Shown piece after piece: positions 1 through 7,722 of a stretch of 14,059 nucleotides of DNA. Under the pieces are notes generated by a model that was given only the letters and a program-made list of their open reading frames with translations, was not told the origin of the DNA and ran no database searches. Origin of the DNA: an uncultured Barnesiella sp. (GTDB lineage Bacteria; Bacteroidota; Bacteroidia; Bacteroidales; Barnesiellaceae_A); the NCBI GenBank assembly GCA_904502265.1, contig CAJGDT010000021.1, positions 1 through 14,059 of the forward strand. Reading direction: 5' to 3'. The translations under genes and the position numbers were made by a program. Position 1 is the stretch's first letter. Each line of letters opens with the position of its first letter.

Positions 1-198
1 CGAAAATAGTTGCAGTATGCGGCTATCGCACACAATCCATTCTGCTTCTTGGTAGGCATCATATAGTAGGCGGTTCTTTTGTAGCTCTACCATATGATCT
101 ACGTTGGGAGTGTATAGCACTCCCTCTTTCATTTGGCTCAACAACTCTTGTTGAGTGATGCAAAGTATATCTATATTGAGTAAACGGGTAGTTTCCAT
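1..198 (-). CDS. WecG/TagA/CpsF-family glycosyltransferase (GT26), N-terminal part only
   Basis: This is the first 66 codons of a gene that runs off the left edge. The protein begins METTRLLNIDILCITQQELL and continues with a TPNVDH block at about residues 30-35 and an Asp at 58 (VCDSR). Family members transfer an amino sugar such as N-acetylmannosamine from UDP-sugar to a polyprenyl-linked acceptor on the inner face of the membrane. From memory, the conserved Thr of the TPN motif and the conserved Asp of the family lie about 28 residues apart, and T30 and D58 here fit that; the usual Asp-Gly is Asp-Ser. The ATG at 198-196 directly follows the TAA stop of the GT4 gene (TAAATG, no gap), so translation is probably coupled. 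The exact sugar cannot be read from this fragment. The family call is fairly secure. Confidence 0.8.
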   Translation of the reverse strand, partial: METTRLLNIDILCITQQELLSQMKEGVLYTPNVDHMVELQKNRLLYDAYQEAEWIVCDSRILQLFS

Positions 199-1284
199 TT
201 ATAGCTGATTAAGTAGGTCGTTGTACACATTGCGTAAGCTTCCCATTACACTCTCGGGGAAGTAGGGTTGCGCTATTTTGTAGCTCTCTTCGCCATATTG
301 CGATGTGAGTTGTGGGTTTTCTATGAAATAGCGCAGTGCATTGCCTATCTCGTTGTGGTTGCCGGGTTGCACCAAAATGCCATTGCGTTCGGGTATAACA
401 ACCTCGGGTATACCTCCTACGGGTGTTGATATAATTGGCATACGGTAGCTCATGGCTTCAAGAATGCCTATGGGAAGACCTTCGTTGAAAGAGGGCAGGA
501 TGTATATGTGTGCCCATTCGAGACATTCTGTTTTTTTGTTACCCGACACCCATCCTAAAAAGGTTACAAAATCGCTGAGGTTGTGGTCGCGGATAAATGC
601 TTGTAGTTTCTCCTCTTCGAGATTGCCTCCGATGCGCAACTCAATGTGGCGTGCAAAGTAATCGCGGTCATTTGATATTGCTTGTAGCAAGTCATATATA
701 CCTTTACGCTTACCAATCTCACCCAAGAACAATAGTCTTATTTTGCCATCGTTGCAGCGTTGTGTTGGTGTCGGTGGAGGAGTGACGATGTTGTTGAGAA
801 TGATTATTTTATTAGCATCGACTCCTATCGAGGTAAAATACTCCTTCCACCATTGCGACAATACGATGAGACGGTCGCAGTTGTTGATGGTTTGAGTAAT
901 CCAAGCCTTGTTTGTGTGATTGTCGTAGTACTCTACAAAGTCGCAAGCATGCTGGTGCATGATGATTTTCTTGCCAAAAAATCGGGCAATGTTGACAAAC
1001 ACGGCTTTGCGAGAGAATGAGGCGTTGGCAGCTCCTTGTATATGTACAATCTTTATTTTTCGATTGAAAATGAGAGCCAATGTGAACTGTATAATTGAAC
1101 TGACAGCATACCACACTTTGATTGGCATAGATGCCAACTTCCATGAAGTAATGTATTGTAACCGATTGATATATCGGTAGTAGGAGTTGATAACAGCCGC
1201 CATGCCGCCTGGTGTGTCGCGCTTTACTCCCACCATTATCACATGTTGTGATATTTCTATGGGTATAAGGTTGTTGGGTGTCAT
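199..1284 (-). CDS. Glycosyltransferase family 4 (GT-B fold)
   Basis: The product is a cytoplasmic or membrane-associated retaining sugar transferase, probably adding one residue to the repeat unit of the surface polysaccharide. From the ATG at 1284 it is 361 aa. The N-terminal domain begins near the MVGVKRDTPGGMAAVINSYY segment, a typical first strand and Gly-rich loop of GT4 enzymes. The C-terminal donor-binding domain has a GEIGKRKG loop and the E-x7-E motif (E268 and E276 in NEGLPIGILEAM), followed by STPVGGIPEVV. The open frame extends to a GTG at 1341 (380 aa). I prefer the ATG because a predicted promoter lies at 1358-1389, the extra 19 residues are unlike the family, and GTG would leave almost no leader. 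A third possible start is the ATG at 1236. The gene ends directly at the start of the WecG-like gene. The donor and acceptor sugars are unknown. Confidence 0.9.
   Translation of the reverse strand: MTPNNLIPIEISQHVIMVGVKRDTPGGMAAVINSYYRYINRLQYITSWKLASMPIKVWYAVSSIIQFTLALIFNRKIKIVHIQGAANASFSRKAVFVNIARFFGKKIIMHQHACDFVEYYDNHTNKAWITQTINNCDRLIVLSQWWKEYFTSIGVDANKIIILNNIVTPPPTPTQRCNDGKIRLLFLGEIGKRKGIYDLLQAISNDRDYFARHIELRIGGNLEEEKLQAFIRDHNLSDFVTFLGWVSGNKKTECLEWAHIYILPSFNEGLPIGILEAMSYRMPIISTPVGGIPEVVIPERNGILVQPGNHNEIGNALRYFIENPQLTSQYGEESYKIAQPYFPESVMGSLRNVYNDLLNQL
1237..1253. repeat. 17-bp near-palindrome, copy 1 (inside the GT4 gene)
   Basis: The plus-strand sequence is TATCACATGTTGTGATA. It has perfect 7-bp inverted arms (TATCACA and TGTGATA) around a 3-base centre. 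It is identical to the copy at 1336-1352, and the identity stops exactly at the palindrome edges. This copy lies within the first codons of the GT4 gene and encodes SQHVI on the minus strand, directly before the MVGVKRD segment. It could be an operator half of a pair, an mRNA hairpin, or one arm of a duplication. Confidence 0.85.
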
Positions 1285-1335
1285 GGCTATTTGTTTATTA
1301 TATAGTAGTTTGTATATAGTTGGTAGGTTGTGGTG

Positions 1336-1352
1336 TATCACATGTTGTGATA
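1336..1352. repeat. 17-bp near-palindrome, copy 2 (at the predicted GT4 transcription start)
   Basis: This is a second exact copy of TATCACATGTTGTGATA, 99 bp from the first and in the same reading frame. It lies 6-22 bases downstream of the predicted -7 box (1358-1365), so it overlaps the expected transcription start and contains the alternative GTG start codon (1341-1339). That position would suit an operator. The half-sites are TCACA-N3-TGTGA, the opposite arrangement to a CRP site (TGTGA-N6-TCACA). Confidence 0.85.
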
Positions 1353-1357
1353 ATATA

Positions 1358-1389
1358 CAAACTTAGTCAATATATTTGAAACTCTCAAA
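1358..1389 (-). promoter_or_regulatory. Bacteroides-type promoter for the GT4 and WecG-like genes
   Basis: On the minus strand a TAAGTTTG box (1365-1358) matches the Bacteroides -7 consensus TAnnTTTG. It is preceded by TTTG (1389-1386) with a 20-base spacer, matching the -33 element. It lies in the gap between the polymerase gene and the GT4 gene, and the ATG at 1284 would be reached by a leader of roughly 65 bases. This suggests the two glycosyltransferase genes can be transcribed separately from the upstream wza-wzy unit. The match is by eye. Confidence 0.55.
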
Positions 1390-1403
1390 AAATTGTGGGG
1401 AAT

Positions 1404-1425
1404 AAAATCGCCGAAACGCAATTTT
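1404..1425 (-). terminator. Possible weak terminator after the polymerase gene
   Basis: On the minus strand AAAATTGC pairs with GCGATTTT around a short loop, giving an 8-bp stem with one G-T pair. It lies 35 bases past the polymerase stop and just before the predicted GT4 promoter. The T-run is part of the stem rather than a separate tail, so termination would be inefficient, and some read-through into the GT4 gene is likely. Confidence 0.35.
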
Positions 1426-1460
1426 TGTAACAAAAAGCATTATTTGCCTATGCAGATGTA

Positions 1461-2852
1461 TTATTCTTTAATGCTATTCTCCCATTTGTAGTGGTCGACA
1501 GCCATAGTAAAGAATACTAAAATCCAGACGTTGCGCATTAGTGAGCTCACAGGAGCCCAGTCGGCCATGCCGTGAATGAGAATGTAGCTAATGAGTGCAA
1601 TGCCAAACAAAGATATTATTTTGTACGACTCGTTATACTCGCTACGCAAGGTTGACTTTATCTTGATAAATTGTCGTATGACATAATATACAATGGGAAG
1701 TGTACCAATGATGCCTAATTCCGATAAAAGAATCAGTGGCACGTTGTGAATGGGATTGGATCCCATAAACTCCTCGGCACGCCAGAAAATCTTGTCTATA
1801 TCACCAAACATGGCGCCAAACGATACAGTACTACGGATATATTCAAGGTGTGTGTTGAGGCCAAGACCCAACCAGGGGTATTCGTTTATGATTTCATATC
1901 CACAATAGAAGTGCATCATACGCGCCAACATCATCTCGTCCATATTACTGCCAACAAAACTATCCTTGATAGGTGTGAGGAAGATGAGTGCCGTTGCTAC
2001 AATGAGCATGGGTAATATCATTGTGAAAAAGTTCTTGATAGTGAAGATAGAACTTTGTCGAGTGCGATATATGAGAACAATCAGTATCGTAGTACCCAAA
2101 GCTGCGAGCAAGGCCGTACGCGAGAATGTAAAGATCAGCACAAAGAATGCCATAAGTCCTACTATCAAGCTCTTGCGCTTATTATATCCTGTGAGATAGC
2201 ATACCAAAAAGAAAGCAAATGTCATGGCCATGTATCCACCCAAAGCGTTGGGGTGGTTAAATGTACCCGGAGCACCGGGACGCTCGGCAGCACGTATTGA
2301 AACGCCTTCTCGGAAAAGTTCTACTACTTGAGTAATGCCCAAGATTGGGTAGCAAATAGTGAGTGCGAGTTGTAGTATTGTTGTATATACCAATCCCTCG
2401 TAGATACCTCGTAGCAAGGTGTCGATCTTAACACTACTGCACAACATATATAAGAAAAGCAGGTAGCTGAAAATCTGAGCCAGAGCAAGTACGGTAGATG
2501 GTACGATGACATTGGCGGGATTGAGGATGTTAACGGCAGCAAATGCAAATAAAGCCAATAGGACGTACCAGGGTAGCTTCATAAAGTTCCATTGCATACG
2601 TCGTGAAAGGACGACAAGAAATACCGGTGTTATGAGCATATAAACCTCAAGACGATATTTGTATCCGAAGATGCCATCGACATACTGACGGTCAAGTTCT
2701 ATGAGAGGCAAACCGAAACCGATACAGTTGGTAAAGATGAAAAAAGATATAAATATCTCACACCACTTGTCGAAGGTGAGCTCACGAGAGTTGTGCACGA
2801 TCTTGAGCACATATACCAGTATCGAAATAATGATAAATAGTATTGCACCCAT
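1461..2852 (-). CDS. wzy: Wzy-like O-antigen/capsule polymerase (Wzy_C family)
   Basis: This is an inner-membrane protein of 463 aa with about 10-12 hydrophobic segments. It would join lipid-linked repeat units on the periplasmic face, the step after the flippase. Hallmarks of the O-antigen ligase/polymerase family are visible: GTFNHPNALGGY at 196-207, TFSRTALL at 242-249, PWLGLGLNTH at 326-335, then a long periplasmic loop and HNVPLILLSELGIIG at 369-383. Ligases share the same domain. The operon position beside a flippase and a Wzc-like protein favours a polymerase. It starts 3 bp after the flippase stop codon, so the two are probably translated together. A 176-bp gap (to the ATG at 1284) separates it from the GT4 gene downstream. 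The linkage it forms cannot be predicted. Confidence 0.85.
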   Translation of the reverse strand: MGAILFIIISILVYVLKIVHNSRELTFDKWCEIFISFFIFTNCIGFGLPLIELDRQYVDGIFGYKYRLEVYMLITPVFLVVLSRRMQWNFMKLPWYVLLALFAFAAVNILNPANVIVPSTVLALAQIFSYLLFLYMLCSSVKIDTLLRGIYEGLVYTTILQLALTICYPILGITQVVELFREGVSIRAAERPGAPGTFNHPNALGGYMAMTFAFFLVCYLTGYNKRKSLIVGLMAFFVLIFTFSRTALLAALGTTILIVLIYRTRQSSIFTIKNFFTMILPMLIVATALIFLTPIKDSFVGSNMDEMMLARMMHFYCGYEIINEYPWLGLGLNTHLEYIRSTVSFGAMFGDIDKIFWRAEEFMGSNPIHNVPLILLSELGIIGTLPIVYYVIRQFIKIKSTLRSEYNESYKIISLFGIALISYILIHGMADWAPVSSLMRNVWILVFFTMAVDHYKWENSIKE

Positions 2853-2855
2853 ATC

Positions 2856-4250
2856 CTACATTTTATTAGGAGTTAATATACGACGCGCATATACCGCTAA
2901 TGCTACAAGGCCAATTAAGAAAAGTGTTATGATAATCCATGTAGGTATAGTGTAGTAGGCCAAGAATCCACCTATTGCCAATATGAGTAATGATACTATA
3001 AATAGGCGATTGGGGACTATTGTAAAGCAAAATCGTGTATCGAACATTCGGTATATCATGAGGTAAGCGTAAGCTATGATAAGCGATGCCGATATGCCTA
3101 TAAGGCCCCAACGGGTGACGGTGAAATAGTATAGCACGATTGCCAATATGGCTGTAGAAATAATTGATGGGAGGCCTCGGTGTGTCTTGCGTGAACATTG
3201 GTAGGCCAAATCAAGAAATGAACCCATCGCATGCAGTTGTACCGCAATAAAGAGGGGATAAATGTATATGTAACTTTCTTGATAATTCTCGGCCACAATA
3301 TAGGGGTAAAGTATGCGTAATCCTAATGTGCCCAGTACCACGATAGCGCTGAGGAATAGGAAGTAATTGTTGAAAACTTTCGAGAAGAAACGATTGTGGT
3401 CGTTTGAGTTCATCTCCTTAATGGCTACTTCTTGCCATGTTTGGTAGAATATACCTGCAGCAATCTGTAAAATGTTAGAGAACTTAACAGCAATGGCAAA
3501 AATACCGTTATACTCCAACCCCATAAAGCCTTCAATAAAGAGCTTGCTTGAACTTTCAATGGCCCACCAAGCCAATACGTTGGGTAGTAGAGGTATTGTA
3601 TATTTGAGCAACTCTTTGCCTACATCCTTTGAGCACTCTTTGCGATGCTTGATGTAGGTGGGTATGAACTTGATGCGAATCTCAATGATGATTAGCGATA
3701 TTATGCGACTGATGAGATTGGCCAAGAAAATCGACAGTACTCCCATCTTGCACACTACCAGTAGGATAATGCTTAGGACGAGTATGAGTAGCGTGTTGAT
3801 GATTCCTATACCCACAAAGAAACGGGTATGTCCCATGCCTCGTACTACTTGTATCATCACTTCGTAGCAAGCATACACGATGAGAGTAGCAACGATAACG
3901 GGGTAGTAGGGTAGGTGCGAAAGGTAATAGTATCCTATAGCCGATATGATGGCTACAATAATACTATTTCGTGATAGCGTGCGAATGACGTACGATATAA
4001 CATCCTTATGCGAGTAGGGGCATGTCTTGTCTATGAGAAAACGAAAGGCTCCGTCGCGAATGTCGAATGTTATAAAAGGAACAAGCAACATGATGAGGGT
4101 TATCGATACATCGAAATAACCCATCTCATCTTTTGCCAAGAAGAAAGTATACAATGGCATCAATGCAAAGGCTATCAGCTTTGCGCCGACAGTTCCTATT
4201 GCATAGATAGAGAATGTATTGAGGAATTCTTTACCTCTATTGTGTGCCAT
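2856..4250 (-). CDS. wzx: Wzx-like flippase (polysaccharide transport family, MOP superfamily)
   Basis: The 464-aa product has about 12-14 predicted membrane helices spread over its whole length. It would flip undecaprenyl-linked repeat units from the cytoplasmic to the periplasmic leaflet. The N-terminus (GKEFLNTFSIYAIGTVGAKL) and the first loop with FDIRDGAFRFLID (62-74) are typical of the RfbX/polysaccharide biosynthesis family. The length is normal. It lies 22 bp after the Wzc-like gene and 3 bp before the polymerase gene, within the same minus-strand unit. Flippases of this family diverge with the sugar, so the assignment to the family is firm and the substrate is unknown. Confidence 0.9.
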   Translation of the reverse strand: MAHNRGKEFLNTFSIYAIGTVGAKLIAFALMPLYTFFLAKDEMGYFDVSITLIMLLVPFITFDIRDGAFRFLIDKTCPYSHKDVISYVIRTLSRNSIIVAIISAIGYYYLSHLPYYPVIVATLIVYACYEVMIQVVRGMGHTRFFVGIGIINTLLILVLSIILLVVCKMGVLSIFLANLISRIISLIIIEIRIKFIPTYIKHRKECSKDVGKELLKYTIPLLPNVLAWWAIESSSKLFIEGFMGLEYNGIFAIAVKFSNILQIAAGIFYQTWQEVAIKEMNSNDHNRFFSKVFNNYFLFLSAIVVLGTLGLRILYPYIVAENYQESYIYIYPLFIAVQLHAMGSFLDLAYQCSRKTHRGLPSIISTAILAIVLYYFTVTRWGLIGISASLIIAYAYLMIYRMFDTRFCFTIVPNRLFIVSLLILAIGGFLAYYTIPTWIIITLFLIGLVALAVYARRILTPNKM

Positions 4251-4272
4251 TGTATATAAGCTATGGGTTGGC

Positions 4273-6612
4273 TTATTTGTTCTTTATTCTTACACGCTCG
4301 CCATTTTGGTTATATCCATAACCGTATCCTTGCTTGGCTGTAGTAGCGTTGATAACCAACGAAACATTGCGCAAACGCTCTTCTTCAACAATTGTGTTGC
4401 AGAAGCGAATGTGGTCGCGTTGGGTATAGTTGGCGCGACATACATATACAGTTGTGTCGGCAATTCGTGTAAGTGAGAAGGTGTCTGATACCATTCCAAC
4501 AGGAGCTGAGTCGACAATAATGTAGTCGTATCTCTCACGTAACTCGTTGAAGAGGTTGTCCAAGCGTTGGTTGAGCAACAACTCGGCAGGGTTGGGGGGT
4601 ATAGGACCGGCCACAATTACATCCAACATTGGGTTGATGTTTGAGGGTACAATGATGTCATCTATCTTGATGTCCTCAGAGGCCAAATAGTTGGTCATAC
4701 CCAATCGAGACTTGATGTTCATGTACTCAGCCAATTGGGGGTTGCGGATGTCAAGACCAATAATAATTGTGCGTTTCTTGAGAAGTGACAATGATATAGA
4801 GAGGTTGACACTGACAAACGATTTACCCTCGCCACTAACCGATGATGTGAGCAAAATAACCTTGTCTTTCTTGCCTGTGAGCAAGAATTGGAGGTTGGTA
4901 CGCATCAAGCGGAACAACTCGGCAATTGAGCTGGTATCACCTTCTCTAACCACCACACGTTCTTTTGCATAGTTGACGCATACTTCGCCCAAAATGGGTA
5001 TTCGGGTGATTTGCTCAAGTTCTTCTCTGCTACTGAATTTAGTGCGGAAGAGGTATTTGATGTAAAGGTATAACGAGGGAATGATCAAGCCGATGATAAA
5101 ACCGATAATGAGCAACATCATGGTCGAAAGGCTTGAGGGTTTGTTATAGTTGAACGCACGGTCAACGATTTGTCCTTTAGGTGAAGTAATTGCCAAAGTA
5201 AGAGCGTTCTCTTCATATTTTTGCAATAAGAATATGTACAACTCTTCTTTGATAACCTTTTGTCGGTAGATTGAGATAAACTCGCGCTCTTGTGTAGGAG
5301 CTGTGCTTATGCGCGAGGTGATTTTCTCTTCTTGTTTGCGTAGCTCTTGCAGTGCAATATCGTTGCTTGCCTTAGAAGTGTGCAATGATGTGATAACGTT
5401 CTCGCGAGAGGCATCGATTTGCTTCTCGATCAAGCTGAGTGCGGGGCTGCCGTCTTTGGCACTCGACAGCATATTGAGTCGTGTAAGTACCAACTTGTTG
5501 TAGCTTTCAATAAAACTTGCAGCGCCAATTTCCATACCGGGTGTGAAGGGGACCATCTCATACTTGTTCTCGGGTTTGTCCAAGAAGTTGATGATGTGGT
5601 CCAATATTTGCGCCATAGTTTCGGCCTCGATGAGTTGGCGATGCGATTGGATGTTATTTTCAAGAACAGCTTTTATTTCGGTTTCAATATCCGAAAGGTT
5701 GTGATCTTTTTTGTATTGCTCAACTTGTATTTCGGCTTCGTTGAGCTCCTTTCTGATTATCTCAAGACGCTCGTTGATGAAGCGCTCTGAATTAGTTGCC
5801 TCGATGTTCTTCTCGTCAATACCTCGTTTATTGTAGAGGTCGCAAATAGTGTTGAGCAACTCTTTACCGTAGCTGATATAGGGTGTCTCAATTGTTAGTG
5901 TAATGAGATTTGACATCTTGTCGGGGATGTACATGGTAACATTCTTGCCCAACTCCTCGGCAGTATAGTCAAAGCCCGACACTCTCACATTGTAGTTGTA
6001 TTTTTCACCGGGTATGTAGTCGGGTGTAGATGTTATAGTGAAATCGCCATATATAGTATTGAGTGTGTAGGGGAGCTCTACATTCTTTACATTGGCGTAT
6101 TCCTTAAAGAAACCTGAGTTTACTTTAATATTGGCGCGACCCTCTTTGTTGAGTTTAACCTTGAAGTTAAGTGTGGTGCGAAGTGTGTCGCATACGTTGT
6201 TAATATCGATTACATCAACAGCATAGCCGTCAAACTCTACCCAACGGTTGAAAAAGTTTTCTTTGAAGATGTGAACTTTGTTCAACTCCATCTTTTGTGC
6301 GGTTTCGAGCATGAGCGAGTGTGAAGCAATGATGTGCAACTCGTCGTCAACACTTACGCTTTGTCCCATGAGGTTGCCCAATCCCATCTGTTGCATGAAT
6401 GAGCCTACCATGTTGCCCGATGAAGATGACGTATCTTGTCGTATCATAATGTTTGATACCACAACATATTTGTCTTTGCTTATTTTTGAGTAAGTAAAGG
6501 CTAAACCTACGCAGCAAATTACTGATATTAGGAATATCAGCCAATTGTTTTTAATGGTTTTTGCTATACCTATGAGGTTTATTGTCTCATTATTCAAGTT
6601 GGATTGGCTCAT
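4273..6612 (-). CDS. wzc: Wzc-like polysaccharide co-polymerase fused to BY-type tyrosine kinase
   Basis: This 779-aa inner-membrane protein would control chain length and assist export with the Wza-like protein. The first membrane helix is at about 23-42, followed by a Wzz-type periplasmic domain with a long coiled-coil part (about 270-460). The second helix is at about 496-520. The cytoplasmic kinase domain has Walker A SGEGKS at 593-598, the A' motif IIIGLDIRNP with D621, and Walker B YIIVDSAP with D701. The C-terminal tail contains only three clustered tyrosines (Y763, Y765, Y767), the likely autophosphorylation sites. The kinase and membrane parts are one protein, as in Proteobacteria, and not split as in many Firmicutes. 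No cognate tyrosine phosphatase gene lies beside it. The gap to the upstream wza-like gene is 33 bp. Confidence 0.93.
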   Translation of the reverse strand: MSQSNLNNETINLIGIAKTIKNNWLIFLISVICCVGLAFTYSKISKDKYVVVSNIMIRQDTSSSSGNMVGSFMQQMGLGNLMGQSVSVDDELHIIASHSLMLETAQKMELNKVHIFKENFFNRWVEFDGYAVDVIDINNVCDTLRTTLNFKVKLNKEGRANIKVNSGFFKEYANVKNVELPYTLNTIYGDFTITSTPDYIPGEKYNYNVRVSGFDYTAEELGKNVTMYIPDKMSNLITLTIETPYISYGKELLNTICDLYNKRGIDEKNIEATNSERFINERLEIIRKELNEAEIQVEQYKKDHNLSDIETEIKAVLENNIQSHRQLIEAETMAQILDHIINFLDKPENKYEMVPFTPGMEIGAASFIESYNKLVLTRLNMLSSAKDGSPALSLIEKQIDASRENVITSLHTSKASNDIALQELRKQEEKITSRISTAPTQEREFISIYRQKVIKEELYIFLLQKYEENALTLAITSPKGQIVDRAFNYNKPSSLSTMMLLIIGFIIGLIIPSLYLYIKYLFRTKFSSREELEQITRIPILGEVCVNYAKERVVVREGDTSSIAELFRLMRTNLQFLLTGKKDKVILLTSSVSGEGKSFVSVNLSISLSLLKKRTIIIGLDIRNPQLAEYMNIKSRLGMTNYLASEDIKIDDIIVPSNINPMLDVIVAGPIPPNPAELLLNQRLDNLFNELRERYDYIIVDSAPVGMVSDTFSLTRIADTTVYVCRANYTQRDHIRFCNTIVEEERLRNVSLVINATTAKQGYGYGYNQNGERVRIKNK

Positions 6613-6645
6613 TATGATATGTGTTTTTATGCTGTGTTACAAAAA

Positions 6646-7455
6646 TTATCTTACAAAGAGTGCGATACAGAGTGATACAATTACCGATGCGGCCGATGTA
6701 ATGGCACTAACAACCGATACAAGGTATTGATTCTCTTGGCTATAGCGAGCAGCGCCTTGACGAGCTTTGTTGGGCTCTACATACACGATGTCGTTGCGTT
6801 GCAAGTAATAGTAGGGAGAAGTGAAGATGTCGGGTTGTGTGAGGTCGATGCGGTGGAATGAGCGTACGCCTTCAACCTCGCGAATGAGCAATACATTGGT
6901 GTGATTGCCGTAGATGGTCATGTCACCGGCTTTGCCAAGTGCATCGAGTATTGTGATGCGCTCACTGCCAAAGTCGTATGAACCGGGTCGTGCTACCTCT
7001 CCTAAGATGGTGAACTTATAGTTGGTGCATTGAACCGATACGATAGGATCTTCGACGTAGTTGCTTATCTCTTTCTTGAGATAGCTTGTAAGTTCGTCGC
7101 GAGTCATACCGCTTACTTTTATTGCTCCCAATACGGGGTAGTCAATGTATCCTTCGCTGTTGACCATGAATGTTTGCAATGCAGGTGTAGTCATGAGTTC
7201 GGTTACACCGGGTGCAAGGTAACTTTGCAATGGAAGGTTAAATATGGCTACTGCGTTAGGGTCTAATGCTGTTACTGATATTGTCAATAAATCGTCAGGC
7301 TCAATAGTGCTTTCGAAATTTTTGATTGAATCGGGTATAACTTGCACTATATCTGAGGTTTGAGCCATATCATGAAAGTATGTCATTTCCTTGGTTGTAG
7401 TGCAAGAAGTCAATATTGTTGCAATAAGCGAGAATAAAAGTATGTATCTTTTCAT
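6646..7455 (-). CDS. wza: Wza-like polysaccharide export lipoprotein
   Basis: The product would form the periplasmic/outer-membrane export channel for the polysaccharide. From the ATG at 7455 it is 269 aa. It begins MKRYILLFSLIATILTSC, a lipoprotein signal peptide with Cys18 as the lipidated residue. A polysaccharide export (PES) domain spans about 51-140 and includes IEPDDLLTISV and GYIDYPVLGAIKVSGMT. One SLBB domain follows (about 147-225; FTILGEVARPGSY). The frame is open to 7596, but the extra 47 residues are Lys/Asn-rich, would put the signal peptide inside the protein, and overlap a predicted promoter box. The C-terminus (244-267) is a strongly hydrophobic helix. It is much shorter than E. 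coli Wza. It is the first gene of the minus-strand polysaccharide unit. Confidence 0.92.
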   Translation of the reverse strand: MKRYILLFSLIATILTSCTTTKEMTYFHDMAQTSDIVQVIPDSIKNFESTIEPDDLLTISVTALDPNAVAIFNLPLQSYLAPGVTELMTTPALQTFMVNSEGYIDYPVLGAIKVSGMTRDELTSYLKKEISNYVEDPIVSVQCTNYKFTILGEVARPGSYDFGSERITILDALGKAGDMTIYGNHTNVLLIREVEGVRSFHRIDLTQPDIFTSPYYYLQRNDIVYVEPNKARQGAARYSQENQYLVSVVSAITSAASVIVSLCIALFVR

Positions 7456-7475
7456 AGGATATTTTTTTAGCGTTG

Positions 7476-7483
7476 CAAAGATA
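7476..7483 (-). promoter_or_regulatory. -7 box (TATCTTTG) of the polysaccharide operon promoter
   Basis: The minus strand reads TATCTTTGC, a good match to the Bacteroides -7 consensus TAnnTTTG. The box ends 20 bases before the preferred ATG at 7455, giving a short leader of about 12-15 bases. No TTTG is found at the usual distance upstream; the nearest TTTG (7522-7519) has a 35-base spacer. It supports the shorter start for the wza-like gene. Confidence 0.45.
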
Positions 7484-7714
7484 TTGTTTTTTTCTTTATT
7501 ATTCTTCTTTTTAACGAACAAATACCACCTATTATTGTGTTTTAAGAGGGGTAAATTCGATAAAACTATATACTTTTTTATATCTTTTTGATACATAGGT
7601 TGATGCGTCCTATGATTATTGAAGTTTCTCCTGATTTTTATTTATAAGGTTGCAATCTTTCTTTTAATCGTTATAAAGGCTCTGTTTTTGTGTCTCTTTT
7701 TGTAAAGATTTTAC

Positions 7715-7722
7715 TATTTTTG
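7715..7722 (+). promoter_or_regulatory. -7 box (TATTTTTG) upstream of the GT2 gene
   Basis: TATTTTTGCA matches the Bacteroides -7 consensus TAnnTTTG and ends 28 bases before the ATG at 7751. Upstream TTTG motifs lie at 7687-7690 (24-base spacer, slightly long) and 7699-7702 (12-base spacer, too short). It would drive the GT2 gene and the small lipoprotein gene. Confidence 0.5.

Noticed and set aside
1336..1352. The palindrome as a CRP/Fnr-type binding site
   Set aside because: The half-sites are arranged TCACA-N3-TGTGA, the reverse of the TGTGA-N6-TCACA arrangement those regulators need.
1371..1378. TATATTTG on the plus strand as a promoter reading rightwards
   Set aside because: There is no TTTG at the right distance and no plus-strand gene downstream; it would only give antisense RNA to the polymerase gene.
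7456..7596. A 47-residue N-terminal extension of the Wza-like protein
   Set aside because: The extension is Lys/Asn-rich, would bury the lipoprotein signal, and overlaps the TATCTTTG promoter box. The ATG at 7455 directly begins a good signal peptide.
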